From contig JAFGLV010000062.1 in NCBI GenBank assembly GCA_016927855.1, positions 20,488-84,487 of the forward strand: a stretch of DNA of 64,000 nt, in the 5' to 3' direction. Origin of the DNA: Sedimentisphaerales bacterium (GTDB lineage Bacteria > Planctomycetota > Phycisphaerae > Sedimentisphaerales > Anaerobacaceae). The position numbers and the translations under genes were made by a program. A model generated the notes under the pieces. That model was given only the letters and a program-made list of their open reading frames with translations, was not told the DNA's origin and searched no databases. Below, in pieces: positions 34,484-42,039 of this stretch; within the stretch, counting starts at the first letter, position 1, and each line of letters starts with the position of its first letter.

Positions 34484-37384
34484 ATGTCGAGCAAAGTCAT
34501 AGTCCTGGTAACCGCGTGCCTGCTCTTGGCGGCCGCAACATGCCTCCAGGCAGTCACCCTCACCGTCAGCCCTGATGCCGACACGTACGTCAGCGGTGAC
34601 ACGCCTAACGGCAACGCTGCGTTCCTATACATGCACGATACTCAGGATGCGGTCGTCTACGTCCGGTTCGATCTGGCGGCACTCAACGTGCTGAGCGTCC
34701 AGGACGCTACGTTGACGATGACCGTCTCCGGCGGCGCGCCGCGCAACGACAACCTCATCGCCGACCGTTTTTGGCTGCACGGCCTGGACAATGTGCCCGG
34801 AAACACGCCCCAAGATTGGGACGAAGCAACCCTCAGTGCTGCCAACGTTGGGGCCGAATACGGCGATCCGCTCGTCAACGTGACGGACCTGAACGGAACG
34901 GTCGCCGGGGTGACGGAGACGGTTACGAACGTCGCCGGTCTGGACTATTGGGTCGCTGGCAGCCGAATCGCTACTGTCACAGGTGAGACGTTTGTCGCCT
35001 TCCTGCAAAGCCGCGTCGACGACAACGGCCTGGTTACGCTGCTGGTGGATTTTCCGGGGTCGACTGGACGAGGCTTGGCCTTCGCCAGCAAGGAGTTCGA
35101 GACGGTGGAGTTCCGTCCCACGTTGGTGCTCGAAGCCACCATCGGCGCGAGAACGGCCGCGGTCGCACCGAGTCCCGAAGACGGCGCGACGGACGTCTCG
35201 CGCGATGTCGTGCTCGGTTGGGAACCCGGCCAGCTCGCCGCGACGCATAACGTGTACTTCTCGACCAGCTTCCAGGACGTCAACGGCGCCAGCCCGGACG
35301 CCCTGGTCACGGAGGGGCTGAGCAGCCCCTCGTACGATCCCGAGGGCAGTCTCGCCTATGGCCAGACCTACTACTGGCGCGTCGACGAGGTCAATAGCGC
35401 TCCCGACTTCACCGTCTATGACGGTATCGTCTGGAGTTTCACCGTCGAGCCGGTGGCTTATCCGGTGACGAATGTCACGGCCTCGGCCTCGATCCCGTCC
35501 GACGGGGACAAAGTCCCGGAGAACACGGTCAACGGTTCCGGCCTGAACGAGCAGGGTCAGCACGGGACCTCCGACACCGACATGTGGCAAGGCAACGCCG
35601 CGGCCGGCGATCCCGTTTGGGTGCAGTTCGACTTCGATCAAGTCTACAAGCTGCACGAGATGCGGATCTGGAACTACAACATGGACTATGAGTTCATTCT
35701 GGGCTTCGGCGTCAAGGACGTGACGATCGAATACGCCACCGAGCCCAACGAATGGACGGTCCTGGGCGACTACCAGATCGCGCAAGGAACGAATATGCCT
35801 GACTATACCGGTATGACGCTCGACCTCGAAGGCATTGCGGCCAAGTCCATCAGGATGAACATCAACAGCAACTGGATCACGCCGAACCGGTACGGCATTT
35901 CCGAGGTCGCCTTTTCCTATATCCCGGTTCTGCCGCGCGATCCGATGCCGGTCCCCGGTGCGACGCAGGTCGATCCTGCGGTCGTCCTGAGCTGGCACGC
36001 CGGTCGCGAGGCCGCTTCGCACCAGGTCTACTTCGGCACCGACCCGAACGCCGTGGCCGACGATACGGCCCTGCTCGACACGACCGACGTGAGCATGTAC
36101 GACCTGGGCACGGTCGATCTGGGCACGACCTACTACTGGAAGGTCACCGAGGTCAATGAAGCCGAAGTCCCCAGCGCCTGGACGAGCGAGGTGTGGAGCT
36201 TCTCCACGCCGGACTTCATCGTCGTGGACGGCTTCGAGACGTACACGGACAACGAAGGCAGCCTGGTCTACGAGGCCTGGGCCGACGGCTTCAACATCCC
36301 CGGCAATGGCTCGCAGGTGGGCCATGACAATCCTCCTTACGCCGAGCAGGACATCGTTCGCAGCGGCAACCAGGCGATGCCCTTCTACTACGGCAAGGAA
36401 GGCGCGACGACTTCCGAGGCTACGCTGACGGTAGGTGGCCAGGATTGGACCCAAGCCGGCGCCCAGACGCTGGTGCTGTACTTCCGTGGTGACTTGGGCA
36501 ACGCGCCCGGACAGGTGTATCTGAAGGTCAACAGCACCCGCCGCGACTACCCCGGCGGTGCTGCGTCGCTGGCAGCGCCGTCCTGGAAGCAATGGAACAT
36601 CGATCTGGCTTCACTGGGCAACGCGGCGCGGAACATCACCTCGCTGACGATCGGGGTCTCCGGCTCAGGCGAGGGCCTGATGTACGTGGACGATATCCGC
36701 CTGTACAAGGAGGCACCTGCGATGCCTGAGGCTCCGGCCGATCCCGGCGCTGCCAACCTGGTCGCGCTGTACACCATGGAAGGCAGCGTCGCCGACGGCT
36801 CGGGCAACGGCCGCAACGGCACCGCCCAGACGGGCGCCAGCTTCGGACAGGGACCGACCGGCTATGGCCAAGCCCTGGTGCTTGACGGCACCAGCGGCTA
36901 CGCTACGCTTCCCATCGGCCCGCTGGTCCAAGCCTCCGACAGCATGACGGTCGCGGCCTGGGTGAGCCGCGCTGCTGGCGGCCAGAACCAGCGTGTGTTC
37001 GACTTCGGCAACGACACTGACGTGTACATGTTCATGGCACCAAGTTCCGGCGGGGGCGTACGTTTTGCCCTCACGACCCAAAGCTACACGAGCGAATCGC
37101 AAGTTGTTTCAGAAAATGCGCTGCCGTCGGACGGCAGTTGGCACCACGTAGCGATCACGATCGACAGCGCCACGAGCGAGCTAAACCTCTATGTGGACGG
37201 TGTACTGGCTGACACCAGCACGACGGAGACGCTGCCGAGCGATCTGGGCAACACGGCCAACAACTGGATCGGCCGCTCGCAGTGGGAGGCAGACCCCTAC
37301 CTGACCGGTGCGATCGATGATTTCCGCATCTACGACCGCGCCCTCTCGGAAGGAGAGGTTCGCTATCTCGTCGGCGACCGCTAG
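34484..37384 (+). CDS. Secreted multidomain protein: DNRLRE-like, Fn3-like, discoidin and LamG domains
   Basis: 966 residues; GGAGG precedes the ATG by 8 bases, followed by a signal peptide (LVTACLLLAAATCLQA). Domains in order: a DNRLRE/CBM96-like beta-sandwich (about 24-220, with DADTYVSGD and AVVYVRFDL); an Fn3-like module (226-325, with YGQTYYWRVDEVN); an F5/8 type C discoidin-like module (330-485, with VWVQFDFDQVYKLHEMRIWNYN); a second Fn3-like module (486-580); a beta-rich module (582-745, beginning VVDGFETYTDN); and a LamG lectin-like domain (755-965, with VALYTMEGSVADGSGNGRNG and DDFRIYDRALS). No catalytic residues are evident. The set suggests binding to polysaccharide or a surface. 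No PEP-CTERM or other sorting signal is seen at the C-terminus. Confidence 0.88.
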   Translation: MSSKVIVLVTACLLLAAATCLQAVTLTVSPDADTYVSGDTPNGNAAFLYMHDTQDAVVYVRFDLAALNVLSVQDATLTMTVSGGAPRNDNLIADRFWLHGLDNVPGNTPQDWDEATLSAANVGAEYGDPLVNVTDLNGTVAGVTETVTNVAGLDYWVAGSRIATVTGETFVAFLQSRVDDNGLVTLLVDFPGSTGRGLAFASKEFETVEFRPTLVLEATIGARTAAVAPSPEDGATDVSRDVVLGWEPGQLAATHNVYFSTSFQDVNGASPDALVTEGLSSPSYDPEGSLAYGQTYYWRVDEVNSAPDFTVYDGIVWSFTVEPVAYPVTNVTASASIPSDGDKVPENTVNGSGLNEQGQHGTSDTDMWQGNAAAGDPVWVQFDFDQVYKLHEMRIWNYNMDYEFILGFGVKDVTIEYATEPNEWTVLGDYQIAQGTNMPDYTGMTLDLEGIAAKSIRMNINSNWITPNRYGISEVAFSYIPVLPRDPMPVPGATQVDPAVVLSWHAGREAASHQVYFGTDPNAVADDTALLDTTDVSMYDLGTVDLGTTYYWKVTEVNEAEVPSAWTSEVWSFSTPDFIVVDGFETYTDNEGSLVYEAWADGFNIPGNGSQVGHDNPPYAEQDIVRSGNQAMPFYYGKEGATTSEATLTVGGQDWTQAGAQTLVLYFRGDLGNAPGQVYLKVNSTRRDYPGGAASLAAPSWKQWNIDLASLGNAARNITSLTIGVSGSGEGLMYVDDIRLYKEAPAMPEAPADPGAANLVALYTMEGSVADGSGNGRNGTAQTGASFGQGPTGYGQALVLDGTSGYATLPIGPLVQASDSMTVAAWVSRAAGGQNQRVFDFGNDTDVYMFMAPSSGGGVRFALTTQSYTSESQVVSENALPSDGSWHHVAITIDSATSELNLYVDGVLADTSTTETLPSDLGNTANNWIGRSQWEADPYLTGAIDDFRIYDRALSEGEVRYLVGDR

Positions 37385-37434
37385 CCTAGGCACGGTCCTG
37401 ATGAGCGTCAGGACGTCTAATCAGGTCTGATCAC

Positions 37435-37472
37435 GGAGCCCATATCTACCCAATATGGGCTCCGCTGCTTTT
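37435..37472 (+). terminator. Terminator-like hairpin after the LamG protein gene
   Basis: GGAGCCCATAT (37435-37445) pairs perfectly with ATATGGGCTCC (37453-37463) around a 7-base loop; the tract after it (GCTGCTTTT) is a weak U-run. Confidence 0.7.
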
Positions 37473-37606
37473 GGCACGCGAAGACAGGGTGTAGACAAGC
37501 CACCGAACACAAGGGTATCATCCGGCTGTGAGCAGACACGGATTCCGGCATGAAGGTAGCATGGCTACCTTGACCTACACCTGGACCATTTGTAGGAGGA
37601 TTCGCT

Positions 37607-38899
37607 ATGAGGCTGAGGAGACGTTACGGGACAACAGGCAAGCGCCTGCTGGGGGTCGCATTGCTGGCACTGGTCGTCGGGACGACGCAGGCGCAGGCCG
37701 CGGGCGAACTGGCGGGGACCTGGCGAGTCACGATGGACTTCAACGGCAACCAGATGTTCGCGACGTTGACGTTCGCACAGAAAGCCGACGGCACGTACAC
37801 CGGCAAGTGGGGCTCGGACGATCTGTCCAATGTCAAGTTCGACGGCGAGAAGCTCTCGTTCGAGCGGACCATGCAGATGGGCGAGATGGAGTTCACCCAG
37901 GACTTCGCCGGAACCCTCAAGGACGGCAAGATCAGCGGCACGATAGGCAACGACCAGTTCGAGTTTCCCATCAGCGCTGAGCCCAAGAAGGCCAAGTCCC
38001 CCGCCGTCGGCCAGTGGGACATCAACTTCAATGTGATGGATCAGGAGATTAAGGCCCGCCTGATCATCTCGGAAGAACCCGACGGCACGCTGACCGCCAA
38101 ATGGATCGAGGAGCAAGGCGAGCACAGGGTTTCCAGCGTCAAGTACGAGGACGGTAAGCTCACCTTCACGCGTCAGAGCACTTTTCCCGAGATGGACTTC
38201 GAATTGGAGACGACCTACGCGGGCACGATCAAGGGCAATGAGTTAACCGGAACGCTCGAGGCCGAGATGGGAAGCTGGCAGGCCAACGGCACGCGCTTCG
38301 GCACGCCGCTGATCGGCACGTGGGAGCTGACCAGTGACGTGGAGCAGGGACCACGCACGACGACGCTGACCATCGAGCCGGACCTGACCGGTACGTACGC
38401 GTTTTTCGGCAGCGAGATTCCTATCCGGAACCTCAAGCTCGAGGGCAACCAGGTGAGCTTCGGCGCGGAGATGGGCTTTGGCGATCAGGGCTGGCGCCTG
38501 GATTTTGCCGGCAAGCTGGACGGCGGGACGCTCAAAGGCCAGATGAGCAATCCTATGGGGACCAATGAGGTAACTGGCAAGAAGACGCAGGCGGTCGTAG
38601 CCCCGGCCGCATCGATCGCTGGCACCTGGGAACTGACCTCCGAGTCGCCTCAAGGCACACGCACGAACACCCTCAAGATCAAACCGGATATGACCGGCAC
38701 CTACACGTCCCGGAACAACGAAACACCGATCTCCGATCTGAAGGTCGAAGGCAATCAGGTCACGTTCAAGGTCACCCGCTCGTTCAACGACCAGGAATTC
38801 ACCATGGAGTACAAGGCCACCCTGGAGGGCAACACCCTCAAGGGAGAGATCATCACGGAGCGAGGCAGCCGGCCGTTCACAGGCAAGAAGACCGACTGA
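37607..38899 (+). CDS. Secreted protein with four lipocalin-like beta repeats
   Basis: 430 residues; AGGAGG lies 8 bases before the ATG. After a signal peptide (LLGVALLALVVGTTQAQA) the mature protein is four related units starting near residues 36, 134, 235 and 337, about 100 residues apart. Each opens with G-T/Q-W plus an alternating beta strand (LAGTWRVT, VGQWDINF, LIGTWELT, IAGTWELT) and contains a motif like LKLEGNQVSF or LKVEGNQVTF. Units 3 and 4 are the most similar, suggesting recent duplication. The pattern resembles small lipocalin/avidin-like barrels that bind hydrophobic ligands, but no ligand is known. It has a terminator directly downstream. Confidence 0.8.
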   Translation: MRLRRRYGTTGKRLLGVALLALVVGTTQAQAAGELAGTWRVTMDFNGNQMFATLTFAQKADGTYTGKWGSDDLSNVKFDGEKLSFERTMQMGEMEFTQDFAGTLKDGKISGTIGNDQFEFPISAEPKKAKSPAVGQWDINFNVMDQEIKARLIISEEPDGTLTAKWIEEQGEHRVSSVKYEDGKLTFTRQSTFPEMDFELETTYAGTIKGNELTGTLEAEMGSWQANGTRFGTPLIGTWELTSDVEQGPRTTTLTIEPDLTGTYAFFGSEIPIRNLKLEGNQVSFGAEMGFGDQGWRLDFAGKLDGGTLKGQMSNPMGTNEVTGKKTQAVVAPAASIAGTWELTSESPQGTRTNTLKIKPDMTGTYTSRNNETPISDLKVEGNQVTFKVTRSFNDQEFTMEYKATLEGNTLKGEIITERGSRPFTGKKTD

Positions 38900-38928
38900 G
38901 CCGGACCTTCGGCGCGGCGCAAGCAAGG

Positions 38929-38965
38929 GGCCTCTCCTGGGATCCCATCCCGGGAGAGGCCTTTT
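38929..38965. terminator. Shared bidirectional terminator
   Basis: A 15-base stem (38929-38943 with 38947-38961, one G-U pair) with a 3-base loop and TTTT on the plus side, between convergent genes. On the minus strand the run is shorter. Confidence 0.75.
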
Positions 38966-38989
38966 CAATCGGGCAAAAACACGACAAGC

Positions 38990-39736
38990 TCAAAAGCCGT
39001 CAGGACCCGGCGGTGTGCTGTTCGGTCCCGATGGCGGGTCGGTCATGTTGGGTTCCGGAGGTCGGCCTTCCATCTCGCCTCTGCGATCGAACGATCGGCG
39101 CTCGCCGTCCCGGTTCTGCCAATCCGGCCTCGGACCGCCGCGCCGGAACGGACCGTTCGGATCGCCGCGCCGCAATGAAGCGTTGGGATCGAACTCGCGA
39201 TCGCCGTAGCGCCGCATCGCGTTCGGCTCGCCGTCCGGGCGGCCTCCCCGGCGGGGTCCTCGACGTCCGTCCCGGAAGCCATCGCGCGGACCGCCTCGAC
39301 CACCGGGCCGCCTCAGGCCCCGATGGAATTCCCGCTCCAGACGCTCCATGATCCTCTGCCAGCTATCGCGCTGTTCTTCCGTCAATACTTCATCGATCTC
39401 ACGTTTCATGGCCTGGAGCTCTTCTTCTATCTTTGGACGAGCATCCCTTCGGAGTTGGTCGAGGTTGCCCATTCGCAGCCTGACGACGGACTCGATCTTG
39501 GCCAGTTGGTCGTGACTCAGGTTCAACTCGTCTCGGAACCAGCCCACCATGCCCGCAACGGCCGCGTCAAGATCGGGCGGCGGAAGGCGTTCTTCCGGAC
39601 GTATGAAGAGGACTGCCCCAGCAGCCCCAATAGTAATGCCAGCGATCAAGATCGCCAGACCGGAAAGCGCCATGCGCCATCGATGCAGGCGGCGCAACGC
39701 CACCGTCGGAGCCTCGTTCAGTTCCGGCGTCTTCAT
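38990..39736 (-). CDS. Membrane-anchored periplasmic sensor-like protein (CnrX/CpxP type)
   Basis: 248 residues from the ATG at 39736, which shares its A with the stop of the upstream gene (TGATG). A cytoplasmic tail, one membrane helix (about 22-44, MALSGLAILIAGITIGAAGAVLF), then a helical domain (about 58-120) with WFRDELNLSHDQLAKIESVV and VLTEEQRDSWQRIMERLE, the LTxxQ-like pattern of CpxP/Spy and periplasmic heavy-metal-sensor proteins. The last 125 residues are a low-complexity Arg/Gly/Asp/Pro-rich tail (GGRGGPRDGFRDGRRGP and similar), unusual for the family. As third gene after an ECF sigma and a short membrane protein it fits the CnrX position. The metal or stress sensed is unknown. Confidence 0.75.
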   Translation of the reverse strand: MKTPELNEAPTVALRRLHRWRMALSGLAILIAGITIGAAGAVLFIRPEERLPPPDLDAAVAGMVGWFRDELNLSHDQLAKIESVVRLRMGNLDQLRRDARPKIEEELQAMKREIDEVLTEEQRDSWQRIMERLEREFHRGLRRPGGRGGPRDGFRDGRRGPRRGGRPDGEPNAMRRYGDREFDPNASLRRGDPNGPFRRGGPRPDWQNRDGERRSFDRRGEMEGRPPEPNMTDPPSGPNSTPPGPDGF

Positions 39737-39999
39737 CACATGGCCCAGGAAACGCTGTTGACGATCTCGCGCAGCGGTCCGGCGCCGGCATTGTACATCG
39801 CCACCGCAAGGACCGCCGCAGGCACCGCCAAAGCGGAAGCCCCGGCTGCCAGCCACATCCACAGGCTTTCAGCCACCGTCAACGGTTCGGCCTCGCCGCT
39901 CATCAAAATGCCCAGAACGTCCGACGCCACGTTGACTTGCGGACATTCCTCGGCGCGCGCCCGAGCGGCCAACTGCTGTAATTTCTGTTCCCACGTCAT
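39736..39999 (-). CDS. Short single-pass membrane protein, probable anti-sigma factor (CnrY-like)
   Basis: 87 residues. The ATG at 39999 overlaps the sigma gene's stop as TGATG, and its own stop overlaps the next start in the same way, so the three genes are translationally coupled. A cytoplasmic half (MTWEQKLQQLAARARAEECPQVN...ILM) is followed by one membrane helix (about 49-70, LWMWLAAGASALAVPAAVLAVAM) and a short outer end. Size and layout match CnrY, which holds its ECF factor at the membrane. Assignment is from context, not sequence identity. Confidence 0.7.
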   Translation of the reverse strand: MTWEQKLQQLAARARAEECPQVNVASDVLGILMSGEAEPLTVAESLWMWLAAGASALAVPAAVLAVAMYNAGAGPLREIVNSVSWAM

Positions 40000-40559
40000 C
40001 ACATTAACTCCATTTCGCTGCGTTCCAGGAGTTTCTTGAGTTTGTTTCGCGCCCTGAGGGCCTGGACCTTCACCATGGTCTTGGTCCACCCCGTTCGTCG
40101 TGCCGTCTCAGCCACGTCGCAACCCTCGATATAGCGCATCATCAGGACCAGCCTGTCCCGCGGCGGCAACTGCGCCAGCAGGCGATGCAGGATGTCGGCC
40201 GCGCGGTCGGGCTCGATGCGATCGAGCATCTCGTCGTCGTCCGCGGCCACCTGATCCCATTCTTCGAGACTGAACGGTTCGGCCGCCTTCTGGCGGGCCT
40301 TCTCCTTCCAATATCGATACCCGACGCGCGTGGCAATCCGCGCGAGCCAGTGGCTCAGAGGCGCCCGGCCGTGGTACGTGTTGAGGCTCAGATACGCTTC
40401 GACGAAGACGTCCTGGACGAGCTCTTCATGAATCGACCGGTCGCGGCTAAACCGCCACAGGATCTGCGCGACGTGATCCTGATAGCGCTCGACGAGCCGA
40501 CGGTAAGCATCCGAGTCTCCTTGGCGCGACTGGCGGATATCCTCGGCATCGCCGGCCAT
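39999..40559 (-). CDS. ECF RNA polymerase sigma factor (CnrH-like context)
   Basis: 186 residues from the ATG at 40559 (MAGDAEDIRQSRQGDSDAYRRL); the frame is open to another ATG at 40679, which has no ribosome site. Region 2 (about 15-85): YRRLVERYQDHVAQILWRFSRD and ELVQDVFVEAYLSL. Region 4 (about 125-180): LPPRDRLVLMMRYIEGCDVAETARRTGW and VKVQALRARNKLKKLLE. It heads a tightly overlapped set with a putative anti-sigma and a periplasmic sensor-like protein. Confidence 0.88.
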   Translation of the reverse strand: MAGDAEDIRQSRQGDSDAYRRLVERYQDHVAQILWRFSRDRSIHEELVQDVFVEAYLSLNTYHGRAPLSHWLARIATRVGYRYWKEKARQKAAEPFSLEEWDQVAADDDEMLDRIEPDRAADILHRLLAQLPPRDRLVLMMRYIEGCDVAETARRTGWTKTMVKVQALRARNKLKKLLERSEMELM

Positions 40560-41118
40560 CGCCTCAGGGCCGACGTTGCCGTCGCCAGGCACCGCATGCG
40601 CCGCCGCCCGGACGAACGCACTGACGGCAGCTTTCACGGACTGGGCCCTACCGGCTGTCGGATAGCTCACACCAACCATATTTCAAAGAATAAGCAGAGC
40701 AGGACGCCGTCGGCAAGCCAATTCTGCCACCGCCGCGCCTGGCTCCCACGTCCTGGTTCCGTCTTCACTTTCGTATGAGCCGGCCTCGTCGTGCCGACAC
40801 GCAGACGGTCCGCAGGCCCTTTCGCAGGATTAGTGGGCTTGGGACCCACGAGGTTACACCCTTCCGTTGAGTTTCTTGGCGCCATGGGCCGCAGCACCGG
40901 CCCTGCCGGGACTCTACTCGGACGAGGGCAACAAAGGGTGCTCTTGCTCCCTTCGGATGAGGGGGAGCAATGAATCATAAACTTCGTAAAAAAAAGGACT
41001 TAAGAGAGACTCGGCCGTCTGGCGGAAACTTCGCGTGGTTCCTTCGGCAGCGACCTGGGATCGCGGCCAGTACAGGCGCGCGTGCAGCCCTCTCTGTGGA
41101 AAGACTGTCTCAGGCAAG
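40560..41118. other. Intergenic region with one hairpin
   Basis: No gene is supported here. TTGCTCCC (40944-40951) and GGGAGCAA (40963-40970) form an 8-base perfect stem with an 11-base loop and no U-tract on either strand. It could be an operator or an RNA structure upstream of the ECF gene. No riboswitch was recognised. Confidence 0.45.
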
Positions 41119-41760
41119 TCAGGCAGGTTCTCCGGTCGGCTCCTGCTCGTCAGGCTTCGCCTCCCTGGGCCCGAGCAGGCCCATGTCCGCAGCCCGCCTT
41201 AGCAGCTCGACCACGTTGGCGGCCCCCAGCTTCCGCATGACATGGCTGCGGTGAACCTCGATCGTGCGGGCCGATCGATGCAGCAACGTGGCGATCTCCC
41301 GGCTGTTCCTACCTTCCAGAACCAGGTCCAGCACGCGCGCTTCCATTCGGGTCAGAGAGTGGTTCAGCAGCGACATCCGCGCGGCGTTTTGGTGCAGCAG
41401 TCTCTCCACGGCGCCCAGAAACGCCTCGCGATCGAGAGGTTTCTCGACGAAATCGGCGGCACCCGCCCGCAGCGCCCGGACCGCCATGGGGACATCGCCA
41501 TAGCCGGTCACCACCAGGATCGGAAGCTGAGGTAGCCTCCTCTTGACGTCGATCACCAGCTCGATGCCGTCCATCTCCGGCATCTTCACGTCGGTAATCA
41601 ACAAGTCGCACCGTCTCTCGTCCAACTGCGACAGACACGCGCGAGCCGATTCGAAACATGTGACACCGATCCCTTGCAACTCCAGTGTCTTGCCGACGAC
41701 GGCCAGCACCTGCGGCTCGTCATCTACAAAGAAAACCTGTCGTGCGGTATCGGGCTCCAT
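41119..41760 (-). CDS. FixJ/NarL-type response regulator
   Basis: 213 residues. An N-terminal receiver domain (about 8-122) shows FFVDDEPQVLAVV (acidic pocket), phosphoacceptor Asp in LLITDVKMPEMDG, Thr in VVTGYGDVPMAV and Lys in VEKPLDREAF. A C-terminal LuxR-type HTH (about 140-200) follows: LTRMEARVLDLVLEGRNSREIATLLHRSARTIEVHRSHVMRKL. The TGYGDVPMAVRA phrase is typical of the FixJ branch. It is read after the sensor kinase gene on the same strand but 279 bases away, so it may have its own promoter. Target genes unknown. Confidence 0.9.
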   Translation of the reverse strand: MEPDTARQVFFVDDEPQVLAVVGKTLELQGIGVTCFESARACLSQLDERRCDLLITDVKMPEMDGIELVIDVKRRLPQLPILVVTGYGDVPMAVRALRAGAADFVEKPLDREAFLGAVERLLHQNAARMSLLNHSLTRMEARVLDLVLEGRNSREIATLLHRSARTIEVHRSHVMRKLGAANVVELLRRAADMGLLGPREAKPDEQEPTGEPA

Positions 41761-42039
41761 GCACGTGGTCCTGTTTCGACGTTGCGATCAACACGCCACC
41801 TATAAGGCGGAGGTACACTGCCACAGCCGACGCTACCCTAACGGAAAACTCAAGGCGCATTGCCTCAAATGCGCCATTCACCACCTGCGATTGTAGCGGG
41901 GCGCCCCGGGGGTATCAAGAGAAAGTTGCCCGAATTCGAGTACATTGGCGGCGGGCAAGAAACCGCCTTGCCGGGTCAGCCGCCATGATTCGGGCGGCCC
42001 GCGTCGGGCTCACCTGCACGGGCGCCGCAATTCACAGTG

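Noticed and set aside
34625..36592. 655-residue open frame on the minus strand
   Set aside because: Fully antisense to the LamG/discoidin gene, which has a signal peptide, recognised domains and a promoter; the antisense frame is rich in low-complexity Arg/Asp/Val.
40760..40930. GC-rich stretch that looked like it might fold as a riboswitch
   Set aside because: No conserved core of a known riboswitch class could be matched by eye and it does not sit just before a metabolic gene.
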